DNA of 64,000 bases from Hemibagrus wyckioides (taxonomy: Eukaryota > Chordata > Actinopteri > Siluriformes > Bagridae). The translations under genes and the position numbers were made by a program. Below are positions 63,237 to 64,000 of this stretch, one piece after another. The stretch covers positions 11,231,928 to 11,295,927 of the forward strand of contig NC_080711.1 of NCBI RefSeq assembly GCF_019097595.1. The letters run 5' to 3'. The notes under the pieces were generated by a model. That model saw nothing but the letters and a program-made list of their open reading frames with translations. It was not told the origin of the DNA and ran no database searches. Position 1 is the first letter of the stretch. Every line of letters begins with the position of its first letter.

Positions 63237-64000
63237 TAATGTGTCCTGTAGAGTCTCACTGACCCGCTGCAATACCAGAACTAATCTCTAGGGGTTTGTG
63301 AAGCTGTGTCTGAGGGAAACCTGGATGAAGTGAAAACAGGAATTAACCTGTTCATGGAAGTTGCATAACATTACATGACGCTGTAAACAGGTTAAATAAT
63401 AAAAACAGGTTAAGCTGGTTAAAACGTTTGTAATCCTGAGCAAATTGCTGTGTGTATATATATGCGAGTAATAAAACACTTAGCTGTATGCTTTTGGAGA
63501 AACGTAAACACCACCAGGGTGGGAAAAGCATCTCACCGCATAAGTGTTGATCAATTTCTGATCAATCCATATGGAGTGTTTTATTCCCTACATATTCATT
63601 AGATTCCACAATTCAATAAACAACCAGTTTGTATACACTTGCTTTTTTCCCCACATTTTTTTTTTACATCTAAATATTTTAGAATAACAATGAAGTGTTT
63701 CATAGTGGAAATAACATTATGCAGCTTCATGAAGAAGCTTCACCCAGGAGGCTTTGTTTAGAGAAACAATTTCATTTCCAGCAAAAAATAATGCTTATAT
63801 TAAAAAATCCATTTAGAGTCAGTAATATATTGATATATAGGCATTAACTAAACTGGATATAAGTGTGTTACTGACACATTCCTGCTATAAGCCTTTATGA
63901 GGCTGTAAGACAATCTAAAAACTAGTATTGTACACACACACACACCCATGTACACGTAAAATGTTTATATTAATAATAATATAATTATAATAACTGTTCC

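Larger units (their letters stand above)
46486..64000. other. Presumed baiap2 intron 1 or upstream DNA, repeat-rich
   Basis: No exon encoding the expected N-terminus (a short helix ending VYK before a donor) was found on the minus strand, and no other host gene is recognisable on either strand. Named repeats are listed separately. Stretches without any named repeat include 48,540-50,540, 51,200-52,560, 54,150-55,030, 57,810-58,700 and 59,700-61,370; there I see only ordinary AT-rich DNA and simple repeats. Confidence 0.55.

Overview
The window is vertebrate nuclear DNA, almost certainly from a teleost fish. Its one recognisable host gene is split into short exons with GT-AG introns, and the rest is rich in fish-type Tc1/mariner copies, a hAT MITE, tRNA-derived SINEs and CA/GA microsatellites. 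Several SINE and Tc1 copies resemble families I recall from catfish, so a siluriform is plausible, but that is inference. Nothing bacterial (operons, CRISPR, ribosome binding sites) is present.

The host gene is baiap2 (IRSp53), a membrane-bending and actin-regulating adaptor of the I-BAR family. It lies on the minus strand between about 46,485 and 4,821. I could place twelve constitutive internal coding exons plus two alternative C-terminal exons by translation and splice sites; reading frame is kept at every junction. Exon 1 (the first 18 or so residues in mammals) was not found and is probably beyond 64,000. The protein contains the IMD/I-BAR domain (exons 2-7), the CRIB-like Cdc42-binding segment (exon 8), a Ser/Pro/Gln-rich linker (exon 9), the SH3 domain (exons 10-11) and a variable tail (exons 12-15). 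A 43-base cassette exon at 5464-5506 carries its own stop. Including it gives a tail ending ELSRF; skipping it gives a tail ending in AQLFY.

Layout, left to right: 1-4820 is the 3' untranslated or downstream region with two SINE-like repeats; 4821-14,578 is the compact 3' half of the gene, with a 1-kb minisatellite in intron 8; 14,579-24,310 holds exons 4-6 with longer introns; 24,311-43,311 is a 19-kb intron full of mobile-element relics, a decamer minisatellite and a hAT MITE with a perfect 8-bp target duplication; 43,312-46,485 holds exons 3 and 2. From 46,486 to 64,000 is presumed intron 1 or upstream DNA. It carries a nearly complete Tc1-like transposon (47,351-48,508), several internally deleted or rearranged Tc1 derivatives and SINEs.

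No novel multi-gene system is visible. The most informative observations are the alternative C-terminal exon arrangement, CA-rich stretches immediately after two baiap2 splice donors, a Tc1 derivative whose two halves face each other, and several dispersed repeat families seen more than once within the window.
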